Shown: positions 53,301 through 62,432, counted from the first letter of the stretch. The stretch: DNA of 64,000 nucleotides from Liolophura sinensis (GCF_032854445.1 NC_088295.1:15923385-15987384); one strand, 5' to 3'. Numbers and translations are program-made. The notes: generated from the sequence alone by a model not told the origin.

Positions 53301-56300
53301 GATTTGCCCCGGTCCGGCCGTCCACGTGTGACGTCACGTCAGCAAGACAACCATATTCGGCTGACCCATCTAAGGAATCGATTCCAGAGTTCCAGTTTGA
53401 CTGCTCGGACCATTCCTGACTTACGCCCAATCAGTTCCAGGACTGTACGGAACCGACTGCGGGAGCGCAACATCCGGCCCAGACGTCCTGCCATACGTCC
53501 GATTTTGCTCCAACGTCACCGACAGGCACGTCTTGTCTGGTGCAGACAACATCTACGGTACAGGAGACAAGATTGGGATGGTGTTCTGTTCACTGACGAG
53601 TCGAGATTTCATCTGGACGGCTCAGATGGCAGGGCAAGGGTGTACAGACGTCCTGGTGAACAGTATGCTGACGCGTGCGTTGTTCAACGTCGAGCGTTTG
53701 GTGGCGGCAGCGTTATGGTATGGGGAGGCATCACATCTCATGGGCGGACCCAACTTGTCATTGTGAATGGCAATCTGACAGGCCTGCGATACAGGGACGA
53801 GATCATTCTGCCTCATGTGCAAGCGTTCATTCAAGGACATGGACGTAACATCACACTTCAGCAAGATAATGCCCGTCCACATGTCGCTCGTGTTGTGACG
53901 GATTTCTTGAGACAGCACAACATTCCGGTACTCCCTTGGCCAGCAGTTTCTCCTGACCTGTCCCCTATCGAGCATGCATGGGATGAAATGGAACGGCGAT
54001 TACGTCAGGACCCGAATCAGCCATTGACGTTAGCTGATTTGGGACAAATGTTGCTTCAGACATGGAACAACATTCCCCAAGCTTTCTTCACTCGCTTAGT
54101 GTCGTCTATGCGTCGTCGTTGTCAAGCCTGCATCAGCGCCAGTGGTGGACACACACGATATTGAGTTTGTGAACTGACTTTTGACACCACATCTCTTCGA
54201 GGGCGTATCATGATGCCTAGTGTCAAATCATAAAAATTTCGAGATTATCCTGTCAACAGTTAAACAGTGATTAAACAGAATACCAAATATCATATTCTTA
54301 TCTTAATTCATTAGAGCATGGCATAACTGCAGATGATGCACAGTTACTTTATTCCAGTAGTATAGTTATAAGCTAATGTTGCCAGTGGACATGTATAGGA
54401 ATAACATGTCTTGTGTTTTCTGTTTGTGAACAGTTTGTGCCCAGCTTTGAAGGCAGTATTTGAACATGGACTGAAGAGGTCTAATCTGTTAGGGAGCAGT
54501 TGTCATCCCTGGCTTTTTCTTGAGGAGGTGAGACATAAGTTTGTGCTCTGCTCTCTTTTGTTTCCAGGATGTAATGGAAGTTTAGCTATATGTGTTGAAA
54601 ATAGAAAGCTTGGTTATTTTGTGTTGATATCTTGTCTGTTTTGGTCATGCTCAATATTTCTATTAAACAGGCAGCCACTAGAGAGGTGGAGAAAGATTTT
54701 CAATCAGTGTACTCAAGACTGGTACTGTGTAAAACTTACAGGTTAGTATCTCCCCATGGATCAACTGTGGCATGCATTTGGTGTGAGGTGTGTGTACGGT
54801 GTATTCCAACACATCTGTAAAATGCATACTACATTACACAGAGAATAGAGACATCAACTGCATTTATCAGACGGTATATGCAGTGAATTTTTTCAGGCGA
54901 CTCAACAGTGTTGTTGAAGAGTAACAGCATAGCATCCAACAGGGTTGTTACAGGGAGGATAGGTTGGTACTGCATACAGTTAAAACATATGAAAACAAAC
55001 TATATAACGTCATCAACATGAAGCGGTGCAATCTCTATGTAGGTCAGCATGTTTAACTTGAAGGCGGATTTCTTACACTCGGTGACAGATCTATGTACAA
55101 TTAGCAGCTACGAAATATAAACAACGAAAAGCACAGCAAAATTCTACATACACATTAATTTATTTACTTTAGTTTTCCATCGAAATTTTGACGATCATGT
55201 CCAGTCAGAAATGTCCAGCCTTTATCATTTTATGTTTCAAATAAAAAAGTCTTTTCCAACGCCGACATAAAAACTCTATCTCTTTTTCCGATATTTGTAT
55301 GACACTCTGAGCACTCATATATCTGGTGACGGGACAAGTCTATCTCTTTTTCCGATATTTGTATGACACTCTGAGCACTCATATATCTGGTGACGGGACA
55401 AGTAAGTGTCGGATATATCCAAGTCTTCAGGACGTCCTCTCGGGCTTCATGTTTTCAGTGACAGCACCAAGCAGTTGAGCTGGCCAAGAGTCCATAGCTG
55501 ATAACATCCTTCATATGCTACCAGCGTACGTGTGGACAGTTTACCAAGTGACCAGCGTACATGTGGACAGTTTACCAAGTGCATTCACTACTGCTGACTG
55601 CAGTAGATTCTTGCATAGCGCTTATCATCATCTGTCAATCTCTTCTTAGTTTTACTTCCACACCTCACCACTCAAATCTTCGCACAAAGACTTACTCTAG
55701 GAATGTCTGAAACTCCTCCAACAACCAGCGTGGACATATCACGTGCCAAATGCAGTATTCTCATTGGTTCTTGATGTTTTGCACCCTGTAGTTCTTTTAA
55801 GTGGACTCTTCCATGGAGCGATTTACGCAAGAGCAACGTAATCAAAATGAAGGGGTGAATAGGTATCAGTTTGCAAATCGAAAGGGATTAAAAACTGAAA
55901 ATTAGTGTACCGGTGATGTGTTAGAATAGAAATAATGGGCCGCAGGCTGAGTCCTAAAACAATGGACACTTCCTTTTGGACTGCAATTATCACAGTGTAT
56001 ACACAGTGAATGAAGCCGTTATTTCTTGAACTACATTCAGTATAAACATTTGCACACTTTTCACATCATTAACAGTTTTTTCTTTTTATTGATTGGGTCT
56101 ACAAAGGTATGACAGGCTGATATGGATATCTCTTTTGTTCTTATATGAACACCACTGTATTCATTAACTTTTTGTGTGTATCTGTATATTCTGTGTCTGT
56201 TTTAGATTGGATGAAGATGGTAAAGTTCTGACACCAGAGGAAATTCTTTATAGGGTAAGTTTACATACTATTCATTTTTATACAACCATTGAAAAGGTGT

Positions 56301-59300
56301 TTGGGTTGTGGGGGTGCATCTTACTGGCTCAGATGGTTAAAGTGCTGATTGACTGCTGCTATCAGGCCCTAGACCCGTGAGATCTAGTGTCCAAATCCAG
56401 CTCTGGCTTCAGCTGCAGCTGTAAGTAGGTAGGTTTGTCAATGTTCTGTGTTTTTTTGGTTTTTTTTGGTCACCCAGTTGAGCAACTCACTGCCATCATA
56501 AAAGTGAAAAATTGAGTAAGGTGTTAAACTCCCATCAGATAAATAAATAAGTGAGCAGCTCTATTATTATTATTATTACCAATGAGCAAGATTGTATCAA
56601 TATGTACAGTACAAGATGTTTTCATTAAAATATGTACATGTGTTGGTGGCATTTAGAAGCTGATAGTATACATAAATGTTTGTTGTGGTTGTTTACTCCA
56701 GTAACAAGAATGTTTACATTTGTGTTTATTTGTAAAAAAAATTAATAAAATAATTTTGATAAGTATCAGTGTCATCTATTGAATGTTAGTGTTAGGTGCT
56801 GAAATATTTATGGATGTGAAGACGCCTTTAATTTTGTTGCTCACATTTACCATTGCTCATCCCAGGCTGTACAGGCGGTGAACTTATCCCACGACTTGGC
56901 ACATGCTCAGATGGACGTCAAGTTCCGATCTCTGATCTGTTGTGGCCTCAAGTAAGTTCAGTATTATACTCAACTATCGCAGAAATGTGTAGCAGCAGTT
57001 TGGTGTTTTCTCCATTCCTGCTACATCAAATGCATTTTGGGGTGTTAAGTTAACTTAAGTATATTTAAATTGATCTTTTCAATGATAGTTAGCTTCTTCT
57101 GTATAGTTAAGTGACCTTGTCATTCCTAGTCTTACAACATTGAACTGCAAATCTCACAGAAAAAAAAAACAAATAGTGTTACTGAGCGAAGTGTATTGAA
57201 TGCATTGCTGTTTGCTAGATATAATCAGTTTGACTATTGGTCTGAAATGAGCCAGTGTGTACGATGTGGTTAGCTGCTTAGGATGTCTGTCCTGAAAAGG
57301 TCCAACAAAAAACTGCCATGGGTTGAACTGTAGGGCTTTTCCTGACTTCCTTGGGTATTGCGCTATCTGTACCTGTGTGCTGTGTTTGTAGTGAGCAAGT
57401 GTTACACCTGTGGCTGGAAATGTGCTCATGTGTGGAGGTGGTAGAGAAGTGTATTAATGTACCTGTGTGCTGTGTTTGTAGTGAGCAGGTGTTACACCTG
57501 TGTGTGGCTGGAAATGCTGTGCTCATGTGTGGAGGTGGTAGAGAAATGTATTAATGTACCTGTGTGCTGTGTTTGTATTGAGCAGGTGTTACACCTGTGT
57601 GTGGCTGGAAATGTTGTACTCATGTGTGGAGGTGGTAGAGAAATGTATTAATGTACCTGTGTGCTGTGTTTGTAGTGAGCAGGTGTTACACCTGTGGCTG
57701 GAGATGCTGTGCTCATGTGTGGAGGTGGTAGAGAAATGTACTGATGTACCTGTATGCTGTTTGTAGTGAGCAGGTGTTACACCTGTGTGTGGCTTGAGAC
57801 ATTGTGCTCATGTGTGGAGGTGGTACTGAAGTGTATTTATGTACCTGTGTGCTGTGTTTGTAGTGAGCAGGTGTTACACCTGTGTGTGGCTGGAAATGCT
57901 GTGCTCATGTGTGGAGGTGGTAGAGAAGTGTATTAATGTACCTGTGTGCTGTGTTTGTATTGAGCAGGTGTTACACCTGTGGATGGAGATGCTGTGCTCA
58001 TGTGTGGTGATTGAGAAGTGTATTGACGTACCTGTATGGTGTGTTTGTAGTGAGCAGGTGTTACACCTGTGGCTGGAGATGCTGTGCTCATGTGTGGAGG
58101 TGGTAGAGAAGTGTATTGATGTACTTGTATGGTGTGTTTGTAGTGAGCAGGTGTTACACCTGTGGCTGGAGACACTGTGCTCCTGTGTGGAGGTGGTGGA
58201 GAAGTGGTACCACCCCTGGTCTTTCATGAGGAGTCCAGGTTGGGTGCAGATCAAGTGTGAACTGAGGTAAGTGCAGCTTCAGCTCATCGTCTTCATAAAT
58301 ATCCTAGGAGAGCCTTAGAATTGCTGAGGTACTAGGTTGACTATTTGCCCATCTGATTTGTCTTTAACAGCTAGAGTAGTGATAAGGACACAACTTCATA
58401 GGTATGATAGCAGCTTAGAATGTGTGTTTTTAGCATCAGAGAAAGTGCCTCTTCCAACATGGTTTGGTTTCATGTTGAGATTTTATGGGACTAATCCATT
58501 ATCCTTTAAGGTATTACTGCAATGAAACGTAAAAAAAAATTGCTGCATTTTACATAAAATGATATTTGGATGCAATTTCTGGTATGGTTGTTTTCTTATG
58601 GTAAAACTGGCATTTGTTTCATGGTTATTTTGAACAGTCAAAATGTGTCGTAGCAATATTTGTGTAGTCTTTTGTATTGCAACTATTCTAAGGCTCTCAG
58701 ATGAAAGTGTAAAAAAAAAAAAACTGCTTGCTCACCCAACACTTTAACAGTTTGGCTGCTTTACTAATTAACCTGGCTGATACCTTGCTGTGTTCTATTG
58801 GTGGAGTGAGTGACAACTGTGACATACAAAGTGTAATGATGCTGATCAGTGGGTGTTTATAAATGTGATAAACCTTCTGACATGATTAAAAAGGAGTATT
58901 GACATTTTAAAGAAGACCAGATTGCTTGCATCTTGGTTTAAGTATTGCTTACCATCTACACCACTGACTGCTGGTTAACATAGGGTTATATCTTCATCTG
59001 GTGCAGTGTATCTCCGCTATCTCTGTTAACACTGCTTTCAGGGTTTTACGCTTTGCTTTTCAGCTTACTTCTGCATTTACTAACCATCTTCATTCTTCAT
59101 AATGTTCTGCTTTTCACAGGTTGTTGCATGTATATAGGTGGATAGTGAAGGAGGTGTGGCCAGTTAAGTGAATAATGACCAATGAATAACAAGAATAGAG
59201 GCGCACACTGTCACTTGTTCACCCATTGCAGGAAAACTTGCATAATTAACAGCTTGGCCTATCCATTATTATCTGCTTATTTGCTAAACTATGTGTGGAT

Positions 59301-61755
59301 TATCTGCTTTTTAACCTTTTCTGGTGTCTTCAAAAAGTAATAAATGATGTTTAAACTAAGCACCGGACTGGAAACTAATGCTTTCTGATCCATACACACA
59401 AAATTAGTTATTATTCTGTGTAATGCTTATTAAATAGTTATCTCTGGGGAACAGTTAACAAGATTATACCAAGAATAGAATGTATATCTTTACAATTATT
59501 CAGTATTTTAATAATTACTTTCGTCAATTAAGTTAAAACATTACTCTCTGAAGCTGGAAATCAACACCTTGTAAGGGAAACAGTGAGCAGTTGGTGTCAC
59601 AGTTTGGTTCTGTCTTTCAGGATTTTATCGCAGTTTGCCTTTAATTTGACGCTGGACTGGGAGCTACCTCTGAAGAAGCGGATGTTAGAAACAGTGACTG
59701 CTGGCGTTCAGGACATCTTAATCAAACATCACCTCTTTAGCTGGCAGCTCTGAAATTTTACAGATATCTCACCTCCTCAGCCTTACACAGTCTATCTCGT
59801 TTTAATTTATTATGTCCAATTTATATTTACAGATGCCATCATCGTGTACTTTATTGAAATCGAGTGATCTTATGCAGCAATATGAATATTGTGTTACATA
59901 TTTCTTCTCTGTTTGACTTTTACATGACATGGTAAATGTCTATATGTTGTGCTTATGTGTGTTTTTTGTTTTTAAATTAACACATTTTTTGCATTCTAAT
60001 TTGGAGTGCACAGATTGTTTTTGTTTTGTGGTGCTAGTGTATTTGTAAATTCATAGTGAAGTATGTTAAGAGTGTAATTTGATTTTGTGTGATTCTGTTG
60101 TGTCAGACTTTATGGATATGATTTACGTAGGAGGAGATAAATGTATTTATGAATGGGCAGTACATAGAGTTTATGATTGTTGTGACTTGTTCCAATTTGT
60201 GGCATGCCATATGTAAACAAACCCTCAGAAGTGACTGATGAGCACAGTGCTCAGTGATGATAATGCAATAGTCCCATTATGGTAAAGCAGAAGTGATTAC
60301 AGTTAGACATTGTCAAGAGCTCAGATTTGTTGAAGTTACATTCTGATACTGTGAAATACTACTTACATTTGCTTGTTTTGAAATGATAGTCTGAATTACA
60401 GATATTCATGGAAGATGTAACATTTTTACTGTTGACAATGTATAGCTGATTTTTTTTCTTTTGGGTAGTTTTAAGTGCAATACTATTATTCGTGTGTTGT
60501 TGTTGTCTATGTGGCTGGCAGTTGTGCCTGCGTGATGCCAGATTTCAAATCTAATCATCACATCTGTTTCTTTTCATTTTTCTCATGATTGTTTAATATT
60601 ACAGGCTTCTGTCTCAGTTTGGCTTCCATTTAACGACGGACTTTGAACTTCCCCGAAAAGCCCCTGTCCGAAGCCCCGGTGATCTAAAGGAAGGTGTTCG
60701 CGACATGCTGATTAAACATCACCTATTTAGCTGGGACATTTGAACCTGTTGTACAAGGCTGATATCTAAAGTTGTCTCCCTTGAGGTTGTTATTCTACTC
60801 ACGTCTGTTCAGCCCAGGGTGGATCTTTTCTGTAAATTTATTGACATCATGAAATCCACAGTTAAAGGTAGTTGGGTAAAGATATGTACTTAAAGATAGT
60901 ATTGGTTGTACTGGTAACTTGATATACACATTGTATTTCCAGGTAAAGAACACTCAGATAATCATGTAATAAGATTTCATTTGCAGTGGATATACAGAAG
61001 TAACCTGCAGTACTTCTGTGACAGACTGTAAGATCATGTACATATAAACAGTATGCAAAGATAGATTTGCAGATGTAACATTATTATAGTAGTAGGAAGG
61101 ATGAATCCAGCTCCAGAAATAGTTTTTCATTACAAAGAATATCCTTAGAGAAAAAGCCATAGACTTGGGGGTCATGAATATGTTTTTCTGACAACCATTA
61201 GCATGCCATGCCTCAGTATTTTCACCATAACAAAGAGGCACTTAGTCAGGGCTGATATATTGATGCCATGACTAGTTGCTGTATGGTCAACTTACAGTTC
61301 ATTGTCTTCAATTTTCTCTCTTTATCTCCATCAGGACCTTGGATGTGTATTTAGGCGTTGTTCTCTTTGTCTCCTTATATTTCTTTTTAAATGTGTATAC
61401 GGTTATCAGCCTGTTTGAGCAGTGGATACCTGTAACCAGAGTAACCACTGTGGCCGCCACAGTGACCAAGGAGGGATATCTGCTTATGAGGGCACCACTG
61501 ACCAGCACAACCACTGTAATCACTGACTGGCCTTTGAGCCATGTAACAGCCAGGTAACCTGACCTGCATAACCCATGCCTGCAGGCCAGTTATCATTGTT
61601 TGACTTGCTTCCTGTCTTGCAGACTGCTGTCTCAGTTTTCCTTTAACCTGTCCAAAGACTGGGAGATCCCCATCCAGCCAGCTGTGCTCAGACCTTTAAG
61701 GGATGGTGTGCGGGACATGCTGTGTAAACATCACCTGTTCAGCTGGGACCTGTAA
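38305..61755 (+). CDS. SGSM3: Small G protein signalling modulator 3 (TBC-SH3-RUN protein)
   Basis: A Rab GTPase-activating protein with TBC, SH3 and RUN domains. The coding exons are 38,305-38,371; 45,452-45,636; 45,937-46,003; 46,187-46,317; 46,981-47,175; 47,501-47,635; 47,856-47,972; 48,342-48,420; 49,062-49,207; 49,815-49,910; 50,220-50,351; 50,577-50,765; 51,119-51,274; 51,817-51,980; 54,434-54,527; 54,671-54,741; 56,206-56,254; 56,866-56,951; 58,144-58,266; then one of three last exons (59,621-59,753; 60,605-60,743; 61,623-61,755). All junction phases agree. The product is 804-806 residues; the human protein is ~750. TBC spans ~165-390 with catalytic IEKDLLR (Arg 219) and YCQG (Gln 256); SH3 ~542-597 ([17 protein letters not shown] ... 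[11 protein letters not shown]); RUN ~615 to the end. The start is CACCATGG; exon 1 (22 codons, [10 protein letters not shown]...) is the least certain part because it is far upstream and not conserved by my recollection. Confidence 0.95.
38372..45451 (+). other. SGSM3 intron 1 (7 kb)
   Basis: It begins with gtgaga and ends with tctgttcacag. Besides one family-B SINE (44,803-45,144) I recognise nothing coding. The open frames at 40,406-40,683 (minus), 41,484-41,789 and 42,044-42,331 have no known motif. A decayed zinc-knuckle-like peptide occurs at ~39,205-39,250. Confidence 0.6.
44803..45144 (+). mobile_element. tRNA-derived SINE, family B, with target-site duplication
   Basis: The head ccggccgcgatagcacagtt then ggtagagcatccgcttcgag looks like a tRNA 5' half. 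The body and (cact)n tail match the copy at 35,191. Flanking taaagtgt(a/t)ttga at 44,790 and 45,145 is the target-site duplication. It lies in SGSM3 intron 1. Confidence 0.94.
46500..46556 (+). mobile_element. SINE family A 3' fragment
   Basis: Only the tail is present: ccgccgtcgtataagtgaaa then tattcttgagtacggcgtaa and aacaccaatcaat. It lies in SGSM3 intron 4. Confidence 0.85.
46981..47635 (+). CDS. SGSM3: SGSM3 exons 5-6: TBC catalytic core
   Basis: Exon 5 (46,981-47,175, 65 codons) and exon 6 (47,501-47,635, 45 codons) encode the start of the TBC fold. Exon 5 carries [17 protein letters not shown] (TBC motif A, R--W--L type). The IxxDxxR arginine-finger motif is split by the intron as IEK | DLLR, and exon 6 ends with GYCQGTGM, which supplies the glutamine finger. 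Both catalytic residues are present, so the Rab-GAP should be active. Confidence 0.95.
48180..48305 (+). mobile_element. Degenerate SINE 3' fragment
   Basis: It contains ggtggtttactttggacttg, tttgctccacccataatcat, gaccgctatcatattagt and an AT-rich tail, similar to the element in DPH7 intron 6. It lies in SGSM3 intron 7. Confidence 0.5.
49240..49530 (+). mobile_element. Very degenerate SINE-like sequence
   Basis: It contains a gattcaaatgtttgttgagg-like B-box region and gttgccaaaggtcattggta with gggcatttgtttttctcc, resembling the SINEs at 36.3 and 48.2 kb. It lies in SGSM3 intron 9. Confidence 0.4.
50050..50158 (+). mobile_element. SINE family B 3' fragment
   Basis: The sequence cacctaatgactcctcctcg then tcatttgaccaaaatatttt resembles the 3' end of family B, but the tail has become (cata)n. 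It lies in SGSM3 intron 10. Confidence 0.6.
51119..51980 (+). CDS. SGSM3: SGSM3 exons 13-14: SH3 domain
   Basis: Exon 13 (51,119-51,274) ends in an Arg-rich linker ([16 protein letters not shown]) and the ALYDF-type strand of an SH3 domain with the acidic RT loop [11 protein letters not shown]. Exon 14 (51,817-51,980) supplies the Trp of the binding site ([19 protein letters not shown]) and the start of the RUN domain (DLVRGT). The exons join in phase 0. Confidence 0.95.
52855..54360 (+). mobile_element. Tc1-like DNA transposon, complete with TIRs
   Basis: A 1,506-bp element bounded by ~27-bp terminal inverted repeats: ctaatggaaaaaagtaactg... at 52,855 and the reverse complement of ctactggaataaagtaactg... 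ending at 54,360 (25 of 27 positions match). TA dinucleotides at 52,853-52,854 and 54,361-54,362 are the target duplication. It carries one intact transposase frame in the same direction as the host gene and sits in SGSM3 intron 14. A perfect 9-bp inverted repeat (gtcatgtca / tgacatgac, 52,967 and 53,010) lies in its 5' untranslated part. Confidence 0.93.
53151..54164 (+). CDS. Tc1/mariner-family transposase
   Basis: An uninterrupted 337-residue protein, the usual size for Tc1 transposases. The N-terminus holds two helix-turn-helix motifs: [20 protein letters not shown] with [19 protein letters not shown], and a GRPR AT-hook-like hinge ([13 protein letters not shown]). The catalytic DDE triad is visible: D in [16 protein letters not shown] in [15 protein letters not shown], and E in [17 protein letters not shown], with spacing consistent with DD34E. 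It cuts and pastes its own element at TA sites. No stop or frameshift, and base composition is clearly more GC-rich than the flanking intron, which suggests recent arrival. The ATG is in AACATGCC context, ~300 bp inside the left TIR. Confidence 0.96.
   Translation: MPRLTENQRLRAVGMLETGMAQNEVARHFGVHRNTISSLWRRFQQNGNTRDLPRSGRPRVTSRQQDNHIRLTHLRNRFQSSSLTARTIPDLRPISSRTVRNRLRERNIRPRRPAIRPILLQRHRQARLVWCRQHLRYRRQDWDGVLFTDESRFHLDGSDGRARVYRRPGEQYADACVVQRRAFGGGSVMVWGGITSHGRTQLVIVNGNLTGLRYRDEIILPHVQAFIQGHGRNITLQQDNARPHVARVVTDFLRQHNIPVLPWPAVSPDLSPIEHAWDEMERRLRQDPNQPLTLADLGQMLLQTWNNIPQAFFTRLVSSMRRRCQACISASGGHTRY
54434..56951 (+). CDS. SGSM3: SGSM3 exons 15-18: RUN domain, first half
   Basis: Exons 54,434-54,527, 54,671-54,741, 56,206-56,254 and 56,866-56,951 encode [64 protein letters not shown] and [20 protein letters not shown] followed by RSLICCGLN. 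They match the RUN domain of SGSM3, which binds Rap/Rab-type small GTPases. All junction phases close. Confidence 0.93.
55275..55402. repeat. Perfect 64-bp tandem duplication
   Basis: 55,275-55,338 and 55,339-55,402 are identical (tctatctctttttccgatat ... ggtgacgggacaag). A second, 31-bp near-perfect duplication (accagcgtac(g/a)tgtggacag...) follows at ~55,518-55,579. Both are in SGSM3 intron 16 in a stretch (54.9-55.8 kb) that resembles nothing else in the window. Confidence 0.95.
56309..56551 (+). mobile_element. Degenerate SINE, family A type
   Basis: It has tggggg... tactggctcagatggttaaa as head, ccaaatccagctctggcttc in the middle, and ctgccatcataaaagtgaaa, gagtaaggtgttaaactcc and agataaataaataa as tail. 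It lies in SGSM3 intron 17. Confidence 0.75.
57362..58203 (+). repeat. Exon-derived minisatellite: tandem copies of an SGSM3 splice acceptor plus half-exon
   Basis: Nine head-to-tail copies, the last being the real exon 19. Exon-equivalent starts are 57,392, 57,482, 57,579, 57,676, 57,767, 57,864, 57,961, 58,051 and 58,144, spaced 90-97 bp. Each unit has ~30 bases of intron end (gtacctgtgtgctgtgtttg then tag) and ~61 bases of exon 19 (tgagcaggtgttacacctgt ... gtggtagagaag). Copies 3 and 7 have lost the acceptor AG (gtat for gtag). Copies 2, 3, 5 and 6 carry a four-base gtgt insertion. The pentamer gtacc occurs in the intron end and in exon 19 just past the duplicated part, so slippage between the two could have started the array. 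Confidence 0.95.
58144..58266 (+). CDS. SGSM3: SGSM3 exon 19 (functional copy)
   Basis: This is the only copy that continues past the repeated part into the conserved RUN-domain segment [19 protein letters not shown] then KCELR and a consensus donor (ctgag then gtaagt). The first 20 codons ([15 protein letters not shown]...) are the part that has been multiplied upstream. It enters in phase 2 from exon 18 and leaves in phase 2, compatible with all three last exons. Confidence 0.95.
59621..59753 (+). CDS. SGSM3: SGSM3 alternative last exon a
   Basis: Acceptor tctgtctttcag; 133 bases including TGA. It encodes [20 protein letters not shown] ... [16 protein letters not shown], the last ~43 residues of the RUN domain. 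It has diverged from copies b and c (D-I-L and W-Q-L in place of D-M-L and W-D-I/L) but has no disabling mutation. I saw no AATAAA between it and copy b. Confidence 0.92.
60605..60743 (+). CDS. SGSM3: SGSM3 alternative last exon b
   Basis: Acceptor tttaatattacag; 139 bases including TGA. It encodes [20 protein letters not shown] ... [19 protein letters not shown]. The motif [18 protein letters not shown] is, from memory, the closest of the three to the vertebrate C-terminus. It is two codons longer than a and c in the variable linker. Intact, same phase as the other two. Confidence 0.93.
61623..61755 (+). CDS. SGSM3: SGSM3 alternative last exon c
   Basis: Acceptor cttcctgtcttgcag; 133 bases including TAA. 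It encodes [20 protein letters not shown] ... [19 protein letters not shown]. Intact and in the same phase. It is the only copy with a canonical AATAAA within ~300 bases downstream. Confidence 0.93.
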
Positions 61756-61796
61756 CCTGGCTGAGGACTGTGTCACCCTCTGTCATGTGTCCTAGC

Positions 61797-61863
61797 TTGT
61801 TCCCCCCCCCCCTCCCCCATGTACCCTGGCTTGTCACCCTCCCTCATGTGGGGGGGGGGGGGG
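61797..61863. repeat. Poly-C and poly-G tracts facing each other
   Basis: About 11 C, a T and five C at 61,802-61,818, then 14 G at 61,850-61,863, with ~30 bases between. They lie in the 3' UTR of last exon c if that transcript runs to the signal at 62,052. Degenerate ~30-bp repeats (cctcatgtaccctggcttgt) surround them and recur near 62,165-62,225. Confidence 0.9.
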
Positions 61864-62051
61864 TGGACAAATGCCCAGGCAGGCAAAGCCCTCTTAGGCA
61901 AAAATCCTGCTGGACAAAAGCTCTGCGAACAGTATTACGGCTATTTGATGAATATGTGGATATAGCATGTTTGAAGTAAACCTCAAATTTATGTTGAATA
62001 TATGTCAAATTGCCTCAAGTTTTACATAGTAGCAAATACTTGTTAACAATT

Positions 62052-62057
62052 AATAAA
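62052..62057 (+). terminator. Candidate poly(A) signal for SGSM3 (exon c form)
   Basis: AATAAA ~300 bases after the stop of last exon c. Confidence 0.5.
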
Positions 62058-62304
62058 TATCATTCTGAGGACATGTCTGGATACATTTTGTGGGTTAAAT
62101 AAGACCCTGGGGATATTGTCCAGCAGGGTTTTCATCTGTGGGATTTGTGCACAGGATGTTTGTCCTTGAGTCCCCTCATGTATCCTGGATTGTTACCCTC
62201 CCTCATGTACCCAAGCTTGTCACTATTTGAAGGATCACCTTGGTTTATCAACCTCTCCATTACGTACTTTCATAACTTTCTTAAAATTGTACCTCTTTCA
62301 TTAT

Positions 62305-62432
62305 AGAGATCTAGTTAGAAGTTCAACATGTAACTTGTAATTTCAGACTAGAATAGATACTAGTGAACTAATTTTGGTTTGAAATTACAAGTTACAAGTT
62401 GAACCTCTAGCGTTTAACTAATGGTCTCTACT
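62305..62432. repeat. Hairpin element, 25-bp stem
   Basis: gttcaacatgtaacttgtaa(tttca) at 62,321-62,345 pairs with tgaaattacaagttacaagt(tgaac) at 62,380-62,404 with one mismatch; the loop is ~34 bases. Weaker pairing continues outward (agagatctagtta against taactaatggtctct). The right flank reads cctctagcgtttaact. Confidence 0.85.

Noticed and set aside
53161-53975. Minus-strand and alternative plus frames over the transposase
   Set aside because: Shadows of the intact DD34E transposase frame.
57351-58270. Plus-strand frames of 60-143 codons across the 57-58 kb repeat
   Set aside because: They read through repeat units including intron ends; only 58,144-58,266 is supported as an exon, with one possible in-frame extension.
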